Part shown: positions 36,620-45,628 of the stretch, piece by piece
Position numbering within the stretch: position 1 is the stretch's first letter
How the letters are laid out: the number at the start of each line of letters is the position of its first letter
Made by a program: the position numbers and the translations under genes
Notes under the pieces: model-generated
Databases searched by the model: none
Told to the model about the DNA's origin: nothing
What the model saw: the letters and a program-made list of their open reading frames with translations, nothing else
Source of the DNA: Pantoea anthophila
GTDB taxonomy: Bacteria > Pseudomonadota > Gammaproteobacteria > Enterobacterales > Enterobacteriaceae
Direction of reading: 5' to 3'
NCBI RefSeq assembly: GCF_006494375.1
Contig: NZ_VHIZ01000017.1
Span: forward strand, 124,001-188,000
Length of the DNA stretch: 64,000 nt

Positions 36620-36625
36620 TATACT
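36620..36625 (+). promoter_or_regulatory. Probable ubiG promoter -10
   Basis: TATACT lies 31 nt upstream of the ubiG start, followed by CAGGAG as the ribosome site. The -35 is poor (TGTGCC region). Confidence 0.4.
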
Positions 36626-36656
36626 GTGGGGACATTTTGTCAGGAGTTACGATTCA

Positions 36657-37382
36657 ATGAATGCACAACCGCAGAATCATCAGCAGAACGTCGATGCACA
36701 GGAAATTGCCAAGTTTGAGGCCGTTGCCTCGCGCTGGTGGGATCTGGAGGGTGAATTTAAACCGTTGCACCGCATTAACCCGCTGCGCCTGGGCTATATC
36801 GCGGAGCACAGCAACGGTTTGTTCGGTAAAACCGTGCTCGACGTCGGCTGCGGCGGCGGCATTTTAGCCGAGAGCATGGCGCGCGAAGGTGCGGTAGTGA
36901 CCGGACTGGACATGGGAGCGGAACCTCTGGCGGTCGCACGTCTGCATGCCCTTGAGAGCGGCGTCACGCTGGACTACGTGCAGCAGACCGTAGAAGCGCA
37001 TGCGGAAGAGAACGCCGGAAAATATGATGTGGTGACCTGCATGGAGATGCTGGAGCACGTTCCGGACCCGCGCTCGGTGGTGCACGCCTGTGCGCAGCTG
37101 GTTAAGCCGGGCGGCGAGGTCTTCTTCTCCACGCTGAATCGCAATCCCAAAGCCTGGCTGCTGGCGGTGTTCGGCGCAGAATATGTGCTGCGCATGGTGC
37201 CACGCGGCACCCATGACGTGAAAAAGTTTATCCGTCCTTCTGAGCTGCTCGGCTGGGTCGATGAAACCACGCTGCGTGAACGCCACATCATTGGTCTGCA
37301 CTACAACCCGGTGACCAACCGCTTCAAACTGGCACCCGGCACCGACGTCAATTATATGGTGCACACGCACCGCGCCCGCTAA
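36657..37382 (+). CDS. ubiG: Ubiquinone biosynthesis O-methyltransferase UbiG
   Basis: SAM-dependent methyltransferase (241 residues) that carries out both O-methylations of ubiquinone synthesis. Motif I is [16 protein letters not shown] (about 62-77), post-I has [11 protein letters not shown], and the UbiG-typical [22 protein letters not shown] lies near the N-terminus. A membrane-contact segment [18 protein letters not shown] follows at about 165-185. The start is supported by CAGGAG 9-10 nt upstream. Monocistronic, divergent from gyrA as in E. coli, with a terminator just downstream. Its product feeds the quinone pool used by the Nuo complex encoded later in the window. Confidence 0.98.
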   Translation: MNAQPQNHQQNVDAQEIAKFEAVASRWWDLEGEFKPLHRINPLRLGYIAEHSNGLFGKTVLDVGCGGGILAESMAREGAVVTGLDMGAEPLAVARLHALESGVTLDYVQQTVEAHAEENAGKYDVVTCMEMLEHVPDPRSVVHACAQLVKPGGEVFFSTLNRNPKAWLLAVFGAEYVLRMVPRGTHDVKKFIRPSELLGWVDETTLRERHIIGLHYNPVTNRFKLAPGTDVNYMVHTHRAR

Positions 37383-37388
37383 GTCTCT

Positions 37389-37417
37389 GGCCCGCCTCTT
37401 TCTCCGGCGGGCCTTCT
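37389..37417 (+). terminator. Terminator after ubiG
   Basis: GGCCCGCC (37389-37396) and GGCGGGCC (37406-37413) form an 8-bp stem followed by a pyrimidine tail with few U, directly after the ubiG stop. Confidence 0.65.
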
Positions 37418-37778
37418 CCCCGCTCAGCCTCTCAGACCACCACACCATTCTGATATCTGCCAGTCACTTAGCTCAGGCTGGCCCTGACAGATTTCTCCTG
37501 CCCGCCCGTCTTTTCTGCCAGAGCCGCAGAGCGCTAGCGGCTTTTGCGCAATTTTCATCCCTTTTTCTGCGCAAATCTGAGGATTGAATAAGAAATACGC
37601 GTCCGATCAAATTAACAAAAAAAAGTGTGATCGGGTTGACAGGGTGTCAGGCCTTATAAGGCGTGGGCTAAGAATTTTCGCCAGAATTACAACCCCTCCC
37701 GTCATCATTTTTTGCTCTTGTTAACCCGCCGCAAAATACTAAAATATGCCCCCATGTAGTTGCAGGTTTTCCCATCAC

Positions 37779-37794
37779 CCCCTAGATGTTGTGT
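37779..37794 (+). promoter_or_regulatory. Probable NrdR box of nrdAB
   Basis: CCCCTAGATGTTGTGT matches the NrdR-box consensus (acaCwAtATaTwGtgt) at about 11 of 16 positions, some 90 nt upstream of nrdA and overlapping the DnaA region, as in E. coli. A weaker partner (CCCCCATGTAGTTGCA, 37749-37764) lies one NrdR spacing (about 30 bp) upstream. Confidence 0.55.
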
Positions 37795-37814
37795 TTATCC
37801 ACATATTATTCACA
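37795..37814 (+). promoter_or_regulatory. Two DnaA boxes upstream of nrdA
   Basis: TTATCCACA (37795-37803) is a perfect R1-type DnaA box, and TTATTCACA (37806-37814) differs at one position. The same tandem arrangement controls nrdAB in E. coli, coupling dNTP supply to replication initiation. The remaining part of the 500-nt gap 37385-37884 shows nothing else certain. Confidence 0.85.
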
Positions 37815-37884
37815 ATGAATATGCTGTGTATAAACCGGGATTTCTTTTAATTTTTGGATACTCACGCAAAGGTAAAAACGCGAC

Positions 37885-40170
37885 ATGAACCAGAGTCTGC
37901 TCGTTACTAAACGCGATGGCCGCCAGGAGCGCATTGATCTCGACAAAATTCACCGTGTGCTGGACTGGGCAGCTGAAGGGCTGAACAACGTCTCAGTGTC
38001 ACAGGTGGAGCTGCGTTCCCATATTCAGTTCTATGATGGCATCAGGACCTCTGACATTCATGAGACCATCATCAAGGCCGCAGCAGACCTCATCTCTCGC
38101 GATGCCCCTGACTATCAGTACCTGGCTGCCCGCCTGGCAATCTTCCACCTGCGCAAAAAGGCGTATGGTCAGTTTGAGCCACCGAAGCTCTATGACCAGG
38201 TCGTCAAAATGGTGGACCTCGGCAAATATGACCGCCACCTGCTGGAAGATTACAGCCCGGAAGAGTTTGCACAGATGGACGAGTTCCTCGACCACTGGCG
38301 CGACATGAACTTCTCCTATGCTGCCGTGAAGCAGCTGGAAGGCAAATATCTGGTGCAGAACCGCGTCTCCGGTGAAATTTACGAGAGCGCGCAGTTTCTC
38401 TACATTCTGGTCGCCGCCTGCCTCTTCTCTGGCTATCCGCGCGACACCCGCATGGATTACATCAGACGTTTCTATGATGCGGTTTCGACCTTTAAGATCT
38501 CCCTGCCGACGCCCATCATGTCGGGCGTGCGTACCCCGACGCGTCAGTTCAGCTCCTGTGTCCTGATCGAGTGCGGCGACAGCCTGGACTCAATCAACGC
38601 CACCTCCAGCGCGATCGTGAAATATGTCTCTCAGCGTGCCGGTATCGGCATCAACGCCGGTCGCATCCGTGCGCTGGGCAGCCCGATCCGCGGCGGTGAA
38701 GCGTTCCACACCGGCTGTATCCCGTTCTACAAACATTTCCAGACTGCGGTGAAGTCCTGTTCTCAGGGCGGCGTTCGCGGCGGTGCCGCCACGCTGTTCT
38801 ACCCGATGTGGCACCTGGAAATCGAAAGTCTGCTGGTACTGAAAAACAACCGTGGTGTTGAAGGCAACCGCGTGCGCCACATGGACTATGGCGTGCAGCT
38901 CAACAAACTGATGTACCAGCGCCTGCTGAAAGGGGAAGAGATTACCCTGTTCAGCCCGTCTGATGTCCCGGGGCTGTATGACGCCTTCTTCGCCGATCAG
39001 GATGAGTTTGAGCGCCTTTACACCAAATATGAGCAGGATCAGAGCATCCGCAAACAGCGTGTCAAAGCGGTCGATCTCTTCTCTCTGATGATGCAGGAAC
39101 GCGCCTCAACCGGCCGTATCTACATTCAGAACGTCGATCACTGCAACACGCACAGCCCGTTTGATGCCAGCATCGCGCCGGTTCGCCAGTCTAACCTCTG
39201 CCTGGAGATCGCGCTGCCGACTAAGCCGCTGGAAGATGTGAACGACGAAAACGGTGAGATCGCCCTGTGTACGCTCTCTGCGTTCAACCTGGGTGCCATT
39301 GACAGCCTCGACGATCTGGAAGAGCTGGCAACCCTGGCGGTGCGTGCGCTTGACGCCCTGCTCGACTATCAGGATTACCCCATCCCGGCAGCGAAGCGTG
39401 GCGCGATGGGTCGTCGTACCCTGGGTATCGGCGTGATCAACTACGCTTACTACCTGGCGAAGCATGGTGTGCGCTACTCCGACGGCAGCGCCAATGGCCT
39501 GACGCACAAGACCTTTGAAGCCATTCAGTATTACCTGCTGAAAGCCTCAAACGCGCTGGCGAAAGAGCAAGGTGCGTGCCCGTGGTTCAACGAAACCACC
39601 TATGCGCAGGGCATCCTGCCTATCGACACCTACAAGAAAGATCTGGACGCGATCAGCAACGAACCGCTGCATCTCGACTGGGAAAGCCTGCGTGAAGAGA
39701 TCAAAACTCACGGCCTACGCAACTCGACGCTGTCAGCGCTGATGCCGTCTGAGACATCGTCGCAGATCTCTAATGCCACCAACGGCATTGAGCCGCCACG
39801 CGGTCACATCAGCATCAAAGCGTCGAAAGATGGCATCCTGCGTCAGGTGGTGCCGGAGTATGAGCGCCTGAAAGATCAGTATGAGCTGCTGTGGGAAATG
39901 CCGAACAACGATGGCTATCTGCAGCTGGTGGGTCTGATGCAGAAATTCATCGACCAGGCGATTTCGTCTAACACCAACTACGATCCATCCCGCTTTGCCA
40001 ACGGTAAAGTGCCGATGAAGCAACTGCTGAAAGATCTGCTGACGGCGTACAAGTTCGGCGTGAAAACGCTCTACTATCAGAACACCCGTGACGGTGCGGA
40101 AGATGCTCAGGATGACCTGGCACCTTCTATCCAGGATGATGGCTGCGAGAGCGGCGCCTGTAAAATCTAA
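37885..40170 (+). CDS. nrdA: Ribonucleotide reductase class Ia, large subunit NrdA
   Basis: Catalytic R1 subunit (761 residues, as in E. coli) reducing ribonucleoside diphosphates. The N-terminal ATP-cone (LLVTKRDGRQERIDLDKIHR) is the activity-control site. The active-site cysteines are in QFSSCVLIECGDS (about C225), RQSNLCLEIALPT (about C439, thiyl radical) and CTLSAFNLGAI (about C462). The C-terminal CESGACKI is the redox-shuttle Cys pair that meets thioredoxin or glutaredoxin. It forms an operon with nrdB and yfaE, probably controlled by NrdR and DnaA from the sites just upstream. Confidence 0.99.
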   Translation: MNQSLLVTKRDGRQERIDLDKIHRVLDWAAEGLNNVSVSQVELRSHIQFYDGIRTSDIHETIIKAAADLISRDAPDYQYLAARLAIFHLRKKAYGQFEPPKLYDQVVKMVDLGKYDRHLLEDYSPEEFAQMDEFLDHWRDMNFSYAAVKQLEGKYLVQNRVSGEIYESAQFLYILVAACLFSGYPRDTRMDYIRRFYDAVSTFKISLPTPIMSGVRTPTRQFSSCVLIECGDSLDSINATSSAIVKYVSQRAGIGINAGRIRALGSPIRGGEAFHTGCIPFYKHFQTAVKSCSQGGVRGGAATLFYPMWHLEIESLLVLKNNRGVEGNRVRHMDYGVQLNKLMYQRLLKGEEITLFSPSDVPGLYDAFFADQDEFERLYTKYEQDQSIRKQRVKAVDLFSLMMQERASTGRIYIQNVDHCNTHSPFDASIAPVRQSNLCLEIALPTKPLEDVNDENGEIALCTLSAFNLGAIDSLDDLEELATLAVRALDALLDYQDYPIPAAKRGAMGRRTLGIGVINYAYYLAKHGVRYSDGSANGLTHKTFEAIQYYLLKASNALAKEQGACPWFNETTYAQGILPIDTYKKDLDAISNEPLHLDWESLREEIKTHGLRNSTLSALMPSETSSQISNATNGIEPPRGHISIKASKDGILRQVVPEYERLKDQYELLWEMPNNDGYLQLVGLMQKFIDQAISSNTNYDPSRFANGKVPMKQLLKDLLTAYKFGVKTLYYQNTRDGAEDAQDDLAPSIQDDGCESGACKI

Positions 40171-40175
40171 TGGCC

Positions 40176-40196
40176 AGGCGGGAGATTCTCCCGCCT
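40176..40196 (+). other. Intra-operon hairpin between nrdA and nrdB
   Basis: AGGCGGGAG-ATT-CTCCCGCCT, a 9-bp stem just after the nrdA stop. No U-run follows immediately, so it is more likely an mRNA stability or processing element than a full terminator. Confidence 0.6.
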
Positions 40197-40245
40197 CATT
40201 CATTTCACGAGGCCACTTCGCTTCCTCTTTTTTTGGACAACTTTT

Positions 40246-41376
40246 ATGGCTTACTCCACCTTCTCACAGAACAAAAATGATCAGCTGAAAGAGCCGATGT
40301 TTTTCGGTCAGTCGGTCAACGTGGCGCGCTTCGACCAGCAGAAATATGACATCTTTGAAAAGCTGATCGAAAAGCAGCTCTCTTTCTTCTGGCGTCCCGA
40401 AGAGGTCGACGTGTCCCGCGACCGTATCGACTATCAGGCGCTGCCGGAACATGAAAAGCATATCTTCATCAGCAACCTGAAGTATCAGACGCTGCTGGAT
40501 TCGATTCAGGGCCGCAGCCCGAACGTCGCGCTGCTGCCACTGATCTCGATCCCTGAGCTGGAAACCTGGATCGAAACCTGGGCCTTCTCCGAGACGATTC
40601 ACTCCCGTTCTTACACCCACATTATCCGTAATATCGTGAACGATCCGGCGCTGGTGTTTGACGATATCGTCACCAACGAGCAGATTCTGGCGCGCGCTCA
40701 GGATATCTCACGCTATTACGACGACCTGATTGAGATGACCAACTACTGGCATCAGCTGGGCGAAGGCACGCATCAGGTCAACGGCAAAACGGTTGTCGTC
40801 AGCCTGCGTGCCCTGAAGAAGCAGCTTTATATCTGTCTGATGAGCGTCAATGCGCTGGAAGCCATCCGCTTCTATGTCAGCTTCGCCTGTTCATTCGCCT
40901 TCGCAGAGCGTGAACTGATGGAAGGCAACGCCAAAATCATCAAGCTGATCGCCCGCGATGAAGCGCTGCATCTGACCGGCACCCAGCATATGCTGAACCT
41001 GCTGCGCAGCGGTGAAGACGATCCGGAGATGAAAGAGATTGCGGCAGAGTGCCGTGATGAGTGCTTCGAGCTGTTTAAGAAGGCCGCCGAGCAGGAGAAA
41101 GAGTGGGCAGACTATCTGTTCAGCGGCGGCTCAATGATCGGCCTGAACAAAGATATTCTCTGCCAGTACATTGAGTACATCACCAATATCCGTATGCAGG
41201 CAGTAGGCCTTGATTTGCCGTTCCAGACGCGGTCAAACCCGATTCCGTGGATCAACTCCTGGCTGGTGTCTGACAACGTTCAGGTTGCGCCGCAGGAAGT
41301 GGAAGTGAGCTCCTATCTGGTGGGTCAGATTGACTCTGAAGTGGGCGCTAATGACTTCGACGACTTCCAGCTGTAA
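40246..41376 (+). CDS. nrdB: Ribonucleotide reductase class Ia, small subunit NrdB
   Basis: Diiron-tyrosyl-radical R2 subunit (376 residues). The radical Tyr is in SRSYTHI (Tyr122 in mature numbering); the iron ligands include Asp84 in LLDSIQ, Glu115 and His118 in SETIHSRS, and the second-half cluster in [12 protein letters not shown]. The C-terminal tail [10 protein letters not shown] is the R1-binding peptide. It starts 75 nt after nrdA and ends 2 nt before yfaE. Confidence 0.99.
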   Translation: MAYSTFSQNKNDQLKEPMFFGQSVNVARFDQQKYDIFEKLIEKQLSFFWRPEEVDVSRDRIDYQALPEHEKHIFISNLKYQTLLDSIQGRSPNVALLPLISIPELETWIETWAFSETIHSRSYTHIIRNIVNDPALVFDDIVTNEQILARAQDISRYYDDLIEMTNYWHQLGEGTHQVNGKTVVVSLRALKKQLYICLMSVNALEAIRFYVSFACSFAFAERELMEGNAKIIKLIARDEALHLTGTQHMLNLLRSGEDDPEMKEIAAECRDECFELFKKAAEQEKEWADYLFSGGSMIGLNKDILCQYIEYITNIRMQAVGLDLPFQTRSNPIPWINSWLVSDNVQVAPQEVEVSSYLVGQIDSEVGANDFDDFQL

Positions 41377-41378
41377 TC

Positions 41379-41639
41379 ATGAGCCGCGACGTTGTTATTC
41401 TGCGCAGCTCCGGCACCCGGCTGGAATGCACGGACGAGCACACGAATCTGCTGACGCTGCTGGAAGCCAACAATCTCTGCGTGGAGTTCCAGTGCCGTGA
41501 AGGTTACTGCGGTTCCTGCCGGATGCGGCTGCTGAAGGGTGAAGTGCACTACCCGCAGAAGCCGCTGGCCTTTGTGCAGCAGGATGAGATCCTGCCCTGC
41601 TGCTGCAAAGCCAAAGGCGAGATTGAGCTTGAGTTGTAA
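41379..41639 (+). CDS. yfaE: 2Fe-2S ferredoxin-like protein YfaE (NrdB diferric cofactor maintenance)
   Basis: Plant-type ferredoxin of 86 residues. The cluster ligands are CREGYCGSC (about 39-47) and the distal Cys within LPCCCKAKG. In E. coli YfaE reduces NrdB iron during cofactor assembly and repair. It lies 2 nt after nrdB, so it is co-transcribed with nrdAB. ATG preceded closely by the nrdB stop suggests coupling. Confidence 0.96.
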   Translation: MSRDVVILRSSGTRLECTDEHTNLLTLLEANNLCVEFQCREGYCGSCRMRLLKGEVHYPQKPLAFVQQDEILPCCCKAKGEIELEL

Positions 41640-41687
41640 CTGAGACGAAAAAAGTCTGACTTGATTTGCTTTGAGATCGCGTCAGCT

Positions 41688-41793
41688 CAGGGAACACGGT
41701 CAGATCGGAAAGACGCAAAAAGCGTCATCCCTGACAGCTCGGCCCGCGCCGTCCATGGCGCGGGACGCTTTCCTCCTCTGCCCGTGTTCCCTG
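41688..41793 (-). repeat. Diverged single copy of the GGGA-loop branched element
   Basis: CAGGGAACACGG (41688-41699) and CCGTGTTCCCTG (41782-41793) pair perfectly over 12 bp and enclose two hairpins. Read on the minus strand it contains AAAGCGTCC, hairpin CCCGCGCC-ATGGAC-GGCGCGGG, then GGCCGAG and hairpin GTCA-GGGA-TGAC, in the same order as the units near 33 kb (AAAGCGTCC, CGCCAGGGATGGCG, GGCCGAT, CAGGGATG). It lies in the convergent gap between yfaE and yfaY. Confidence 0.75.
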
Positions 41794-41816
41794 CGCTTTA
41801 AGCCTATTTATTGCTG

Positions 41817-41853
41817 TCAGACTAACCCTGTATGGGTTGAATCCGTAGTCTGA
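41817..41853. other. Hairpin between the element and the terminator
   Basis: TCAGACTA (41817-41824) pairs with TAGTCTGA (41846-41853), with an inner AACCC/GGGTT stem. Function unknown; it belongs to the structured 3' region of nrdAB-yfaE. Confidence 0.6.
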
Positions 41854-41858
41854 TCCAG

Positions 41859-41889
41859 ACGGGCGCCTCAGGCGCCCGTTTTATTTTCC
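41859..41889 (+). terminator. Rho-independent terminator in the yfaE-yfaY gap
   Basis: ACGGGCGCC-TCA-GGCGCCCGT followed by TTTATTTT on the plus strand. It probably ends the nrdAB-yfaE transcript about 220 nt after the yfaE stop. The minus direction lacks a U-tail. Confidence 0.8.
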
Positions 41890-41895
41890 CTGTTC

Positions 41896-43092
41896 TCACT
41901 GTCTGATAGTTTCAAGCACATCAATCCAGCCGTGACCGGTGCTGACTTCGCTGCCGTGCAACCAGCGGCGCAGCATGTTCATCGCCATCATTGCCACCAC
42001 CTTCTGCCGCGTCTCCAGGTTATGACGGCCGGTGCTGAATTTCACCCGCTGTCCGACACTGCCTTCCGGAGTATGCAGGGCAATCGCTATCTCTTCCTGA
42101 TCCAGACTGCCGACAGAGAGCGCCAGCGCCGCCTGCTGCTGCGCGGCGAGCTGGCCGGTGCGGGTAACCTGCTGCTCAAGCGTCTCAGGGCGGGAAGGCA
42201 GAATGTCTGCACCGCGCAACGGCACACTGGCAGCAGCCAGTTGCCAGTAGAGCAGTCCGGCGGTGTACTGCTCACTGATCGCCAGCGCTGCACCGCGCTG
42301 CGTCAGTTCACGGGCCAGCAGGGCCGGTAAACCTTCGGTGCCTTCAAAAATGGTGCATTCCGCCAGCAGCAGCCGAACCTGCTGCCACGCCTGCTCCATC
42401 GCCACACGCTGACTTGCCGGGCCGGTGAGTTTGATCTCGATAATCGGCATGGAGGAGCGATAACCCATCACCACACCCTCGGGCAGCGGCAGCGACTCCA
42501 GTTCGGCGGCGATATCACTTTCGCCGCGACCAAAGGTTGTCAGTCGCAGACAAACCGGCGGCTCGGGCGGCGTAAACTTCGCCTTCAGGCGCGGAATGAT
42601 CTGCTGCTCCACCATGACTTTAAACTCAGAGGGAACGCCGGGCGTGAAAAACATCCAGCAGCGATTGAGCTGCAGGGCAAAGCCACAGGCGGTGCCGACC
42701 GGATTATCAATCAGTTCTGCATTGGCCGGGATCTCGGCCTGCTTGCGATTACTCGCCGCCATCACCCGTCCCCGGCTGGCAAACCAGGCTTCCATCTGCT
42801 CCAGCCACCCCTGCTGCATCTCCAGTTCCACGCCACAGGCCTGAGCCGCGGCCAGCGCACTGAGATCGTCACTGGTCGGCCCCAGCCCGCCATTCACGAT
42901 CAGCACATCCGCCTCGTGACTGCGCGCCTGCAGCGTCGCGATCAGCGAATCGAGAGAATCCCCGACCGTGGTGCGGCTGGTCATCGGCAGCCCGTGCTGA
43001 AATAGCACATCCGCCAGCCAGGCCGCGTTGGTATCGACGATTTGGCCATGCAGCACCTCATCCCCGGTTGACAGCATCTCTACTCTGATCAC
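41896..43092 (-). CDS. yfaY: CinA-family protein YfaY
   Basis: CinA-like protein of 398 residues (E. coli YfaY 400). The N-terminal MoCF-like domain has STGDEVLHGQIVDTNAAWLA and NGGLGPTSDDLSALAAA; the middle carries FFTPGVPSEFKVM; the C-terminal CinA domain (about 250-398) is more diverged, and the catalytic Ser/Lys pattern of active NMN deamidases is not clear (AISEQYTAGLLYWQLAAA). Function in vivo is unsettled. GTG start with AAGGAG about 9 nt upstream; a nearby ATG is in another frame. Confidence 0.93.
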   Translation of the reverse strand: MIRVEMLSTGDEVLHGQIVDTNAAWLADVLFQHGLPMTSRTTVGDSLDSLIATLQARSHEADVLIVNGGLGPTSDDLSALAAAQACGVELEMQQGWLEQMEAWFASRGRVMAASNRKQAEIPANAELIDNPVGTACGFALQLNRCWMFFTPGVPSEFKVMVEQQIIPRLKAKFTPPEPPVCLRLTTFGRGESDIAAELESLPLPEGVVMGYRSSMPIIEIKLTGPASQRVAMEQAWQQVRLLLAECTIFEGTEGLPALLARELTQRGAALAISEQYTAGLLYWQLAAASVPLRGADILPSRPETLEQQVTRTGQLAAQQQAALALSVGSLDQEEIAIALHTPEGSVGQRVKFSTGRHNLETRQKVVAMMAMNMLRRWLHGSEVSTGHGWIDVLETIRQ

Positions 43093-43239
43093 GTCGCATT
43101 CTCCTTTTTAACGTTTGCTTTACTTTAGGAACTCCATCAGAGAAACACAATGCGCATTCCCCTGTGAGAGCACAGGGCGCTTCAGGCCGGAAGGAGAAAA
43201 ATGAGGGTTTACGGAGGCGGGCCGTGCGTTCAGGAAAAA

Positions 43240-43267
43240 CAAAAACGGCGGGTGAGACCCGCCGTTT
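43240..43267 (-). terminator. Terminator of elaB
   Basis: Minus-strand AAACGGCGGGT-CTC-ACCCGCCGTTT followed by U residues, about 23 nt after the elaB stop. Confidence 0.85.
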
Positions 43268-43289
43268 GATGACTGTCAGGCCGTCGCGA

Positions 43290-43601
43290 TTAACGACGCG
43301 CCAGCAGCAGCCCCAGGATCAGACCGGCGGTAGCGCCGATGCCAACACCCTGCCAGGGTTTTTCGTGCACGTAATCGTCGGCACGGTAAGCGGCCTGTTT
43401 TGCACGATAGTAGTAGCTATCGGACGCCTGGCTGACACGGGATTTCACATCGTGCAGCGCCTGTTCGGCTTTGCTTTTAAGCTCGATGTACTTCTGGTCA
43501 GCCGGATCACCGGATGCCTTCAGTACTTCTTCCAGCGTTTCCGTCAGTAACGCAATATCGTCATCGAGGCCCGTTTCGAATTGATTTGTCTGGTTTACCA
43601 T
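43290..43601 (-). CDS. elaB: ElaB, DUF883 tail-anchored membrane protein
   Basis: Small protein of 103 residues (E. coli 101). It has an acidic helical N-terminus, a conserved helix with VSQASDSYYYRAKQAAYRADDYVHEKPWQGVG and a C-terminal membrane segment ending LILGLLLARR. ElaB-family proteins bind ribosomes at the inner membrane in stationary phase and aid stress tolerance. The frame extends further upstream, but ATG at 43601 with CGGAGGAAAC in front is clearly the start. Monocistronic. Confidence 0.96.
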   Translation of the reverse strand: MVNQTNQFETGLDDDIALLTETLEEVLKASGDPADQKYIELKSKAEQALHDVKSRVSQASDSYYYRAKQAAYRADDYVHEKPWQGVGIGATAGLILGLLLARR

Positions 43602-43636
43602 CGTTTCCTCCGTGTGAATTGCAAAGCAGTTCATTA

Positions 43637-43643
43637 ACTATAG
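43637..43643 (-). promoter_or_regulatory. Possible RpoS-type -10 of elaB
   Basis: CTATAGT on the minus strand, 36-42 nt upstream of the elaB ATG, resembles the stationary-phase -10 (CTATACT). There is no good -35, which fits RpoS promoters. The remaining gap to opgD (43644-43935, about 290 nt) must hold the opgD promoter, not clearly identified. Confidence 0.35.
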
Positions 43644-43935
43644 CCACAATCTGACGCTCTGCCGATTTCCTGCGCCAGGAATCACCTGATTTTTCATTTG
43701 TTAACCGGGGCAGCGTCAGGCAGCGCGCCCTTCCCTGTGCAAAGATGCGTAAGACGCAGCGGCAGAGACGCAATTTCGCTTCGCTTCTTTGATTAATCTG
43801 ATAAATTTTAACGGAACTGAATTTTCCAGTTACCCTGCTGTCGTACCCCTCTGTTGCCTGTGATTATCGGGCCATGAAAGTGCATTTTGCACGACAGTCA
43901 CGACACCCTCGAACAGCTAAGGAATGATCTCTGGC

Positions 43936-45594
43936 ATGAATCGAAGAATGTTTATGAAAGCGTCAATGGCCTTCTCCGCCGTCAGCGGCATGACCGGCCT
44001 GTCAACGCTGTTTGCGCAATCCGCCTGGGCAGAAGATGGCATTGCTGACGGAACCGCAGTACGCTTCGATTTCGACGTATTGAAGAAAAAAGCGGCCGCG
44101 CTGGCGAAGCAACCCTGGGGCGGCGCGCCAGGCGCACTGCCGGAGACACTGGCAACGCTGACGCCACAGGCGTACAACGAAATTCAGTATGACGCGAACC
44201 ACTCGCTCTGGAACAACCTGCCCGACCGTCAGCTGGACGTGCAGTTCTTCCACGTCGGCATGGGCTTTAAGCGCCGCATCCGCATGTTCTCGGTTGACAG
44301 TGCCAGCCGCGAGGCGCGCGAAATCCACTTCCGTCCTGAACTGTTTAACTATAACGATGCGAAGGTCGATACAAAGCAGCTGGAGGGTAAAACCGACCTG
44401 GGCTTTGCCGGTTTCCGCGCCTTTAAGAAACCGGAACTGGCTCGCCGGGATATCGTCTCCTTCCTCGGCGCAAGCTACTTCCGTGCGGTTGACGATACTT
44501 ACCAGTACGGCCTCTCGGCACGTGGCGTGGCGATCAACACCTTCAGCAACGGTCAGGAAGAGTTCCCCGATTTCACGGCCTTCTGGTTTGAAACGCCAAA
44601 AGCGGAAGATACCACCTTTACCTGCTACGCCCTGCTGGATGGCGCGAGCGTCACCGGTGCCTACAAGTTCATCATCCATTGCGAAGAGAAACGCGTGGTG
44701 ATGGAGGTGGAAAACCACCTGTTTGCCCGCAAAGAGATCCGCCAGATTGGCATCTCGCCCATGACCAGCATGTTCAGCTGCGGCACGAATGAACGCCGCA
44801 TGTGCAACACCTACCATCCGCAAATCCATGACTCCGATCGCCTGGCGATGTGGACCGGTAAAGGGGAATGGATTGCCCGTCCGCTGAACAATCCGCAGCG
44901 ACTGCAGTTCAACGCCTATGAAGATGAGAATCCGCGTGGCTTTGGCCTGCTCCAGCTTAATCACGACTTTAAAGATTATCAGGATGTGATTGGCTGGTAT
45001 GACAAGCGTCCGAGCCTGTGGGTGGAGCCGGTCGGCAAATGGGGCAAAGGTGCGATTAACCTGATGGAGATCCCGACGACCGGCGAAACGCTGGATAACG
45101 TGGTCTGCTTCTGGCAACCCGCAGAACCGGTCAAAGCGGGCAGCGAGCTGAACTTCTCCTACAAGCTCTACTGGAGTGGTCTGCCGCCGGTGCGCAGCGG
45201 TCTGGCGCGCGTTGACGCCACCCGCACCGGTATCGGCGGTTTCCCGGAAGGCTGGGCGCCTGGCGAACACTTCCCGGAAACCTGGTGCCGTCGCTTCGCC
45301 ATTGATTTCATCGGGGGTGATTTGCAGGCTGCCGCGCCGAAAGGCATCGAGCCGGTCATTACCGTGTCATCCGGTAGCGTGAAACAGGTCGAGATTCTGT
45401 ATGTCGACCCGCTAAAGGGTTATCGCATTCTGTTTGACTGGTATCCGAACAGCGACTCGACCGCCCCGGTCGAGATGCGCCTCTTCCTGCGCACCAAAGA
45501 GGAGACGCTGAGCGAAACCTGGCTCTATCAATATTTCCCGCCTGCGCCGGATCAGCGGAAATATGTCGATGACCGCCAGATGACGGTCGGCTGA
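43936..45594 (+). CDS. opgD: Glucan biosynthesis protein D (OpgD/MdoD)
   Basis: Periplasmic protein of 552 residues for osmoregulated periplasmic glucan synthesis, controlling backbone structure; paralogue of OpgG. The Tat signal is [20 protein letters not shown] with RRMFMK and a cleavage site after FAQSAWA. Family motifs include [52 protein letters not shown] and [10 protein letters not shown]. An ATG 12 nt upstream (43924) is in frame, but AAGGA abuts it; the same AAGGA is well placed for 43936, giving the canonical Tat N-terminus. OPG mutants of plant-associated enterobacteria are usually Rcs-activated and avirulent, so it connects with the rcs genes in this window (established link in Dickeya). 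Confidence 0.96.
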   Translation: MNRRMFMKASMAFSAVSGMTGLSTLFAQSAWAEDGIADGTAVRFDFDVLKKKAAALAKQPWGGAPGALPETLATLTPQAYNEIQYDANHSLWNNLPDRQLDVQFFHVGMGFKRRIRMFSVDSASREAREIHFRPELFNYNDAKVDTKQLEGKTDLGFAGFRAFKKPELARRDIVSFLGASYFRAVDDTYQYGLSARGVAINTFSNGQEEFPDFTAFWFETPKAEDTTFTCYALLDGASVTGAYKFIIHCEEKRVVMEVENHLFARKEIRQIGISPMTSMFSCGTNERRMCNTYHPQIHDSDRLAMWTGKGEWIARPLNNPQRLQFNAYEDENPRGFGLLQLNHDFKDYQDVIGWYDKRPSLWVEPVGKWGKGAINLMEIPTTGETLDNVVCFWQPAEPVKAGSELNFSYKLYWSGLPPVRSGLARVDATRTGIGGFPEGWAPGEHFPETWCRRFAIDFIGGDLQAAAPKGIEPVITVSSGSVKQVEILYVDPLKGYRILFDWYPNSDSTAPVEMRLFLRTKEETLSETWLYQYFPPAPDQRKYVDDRQMTVG

Positions 45595-45601
45595 TGTCAA
45601 C

Positions 45602-45628
45602 AGGCGAGGCTCCGGCCTCGCCTTTTTT
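45602..45628 (+). terminator. Terminator of opgD
   Basis: AGGCGAGGC-TCCG-GCCTCGCCT followed by TTTTT. The tail touches the stop of convergent elaA. Confidence 0.9.

Noticed and set aside
37635-37660. TTGACA -35-like motif upstream of nrdA
   Set aside because: No -10 at a suitable distance; TATAAG follows after only about 13 nt. The nrdAB promoter is expected nearer the NrdR/DnaA sites.
41671-41853. 60-codon plus-strand frame in the yfaE-yfaY gap
   Set aside because: It crosses the strongly paired repeat element and hairpins; no ribosome site; composition does not look like a protein.
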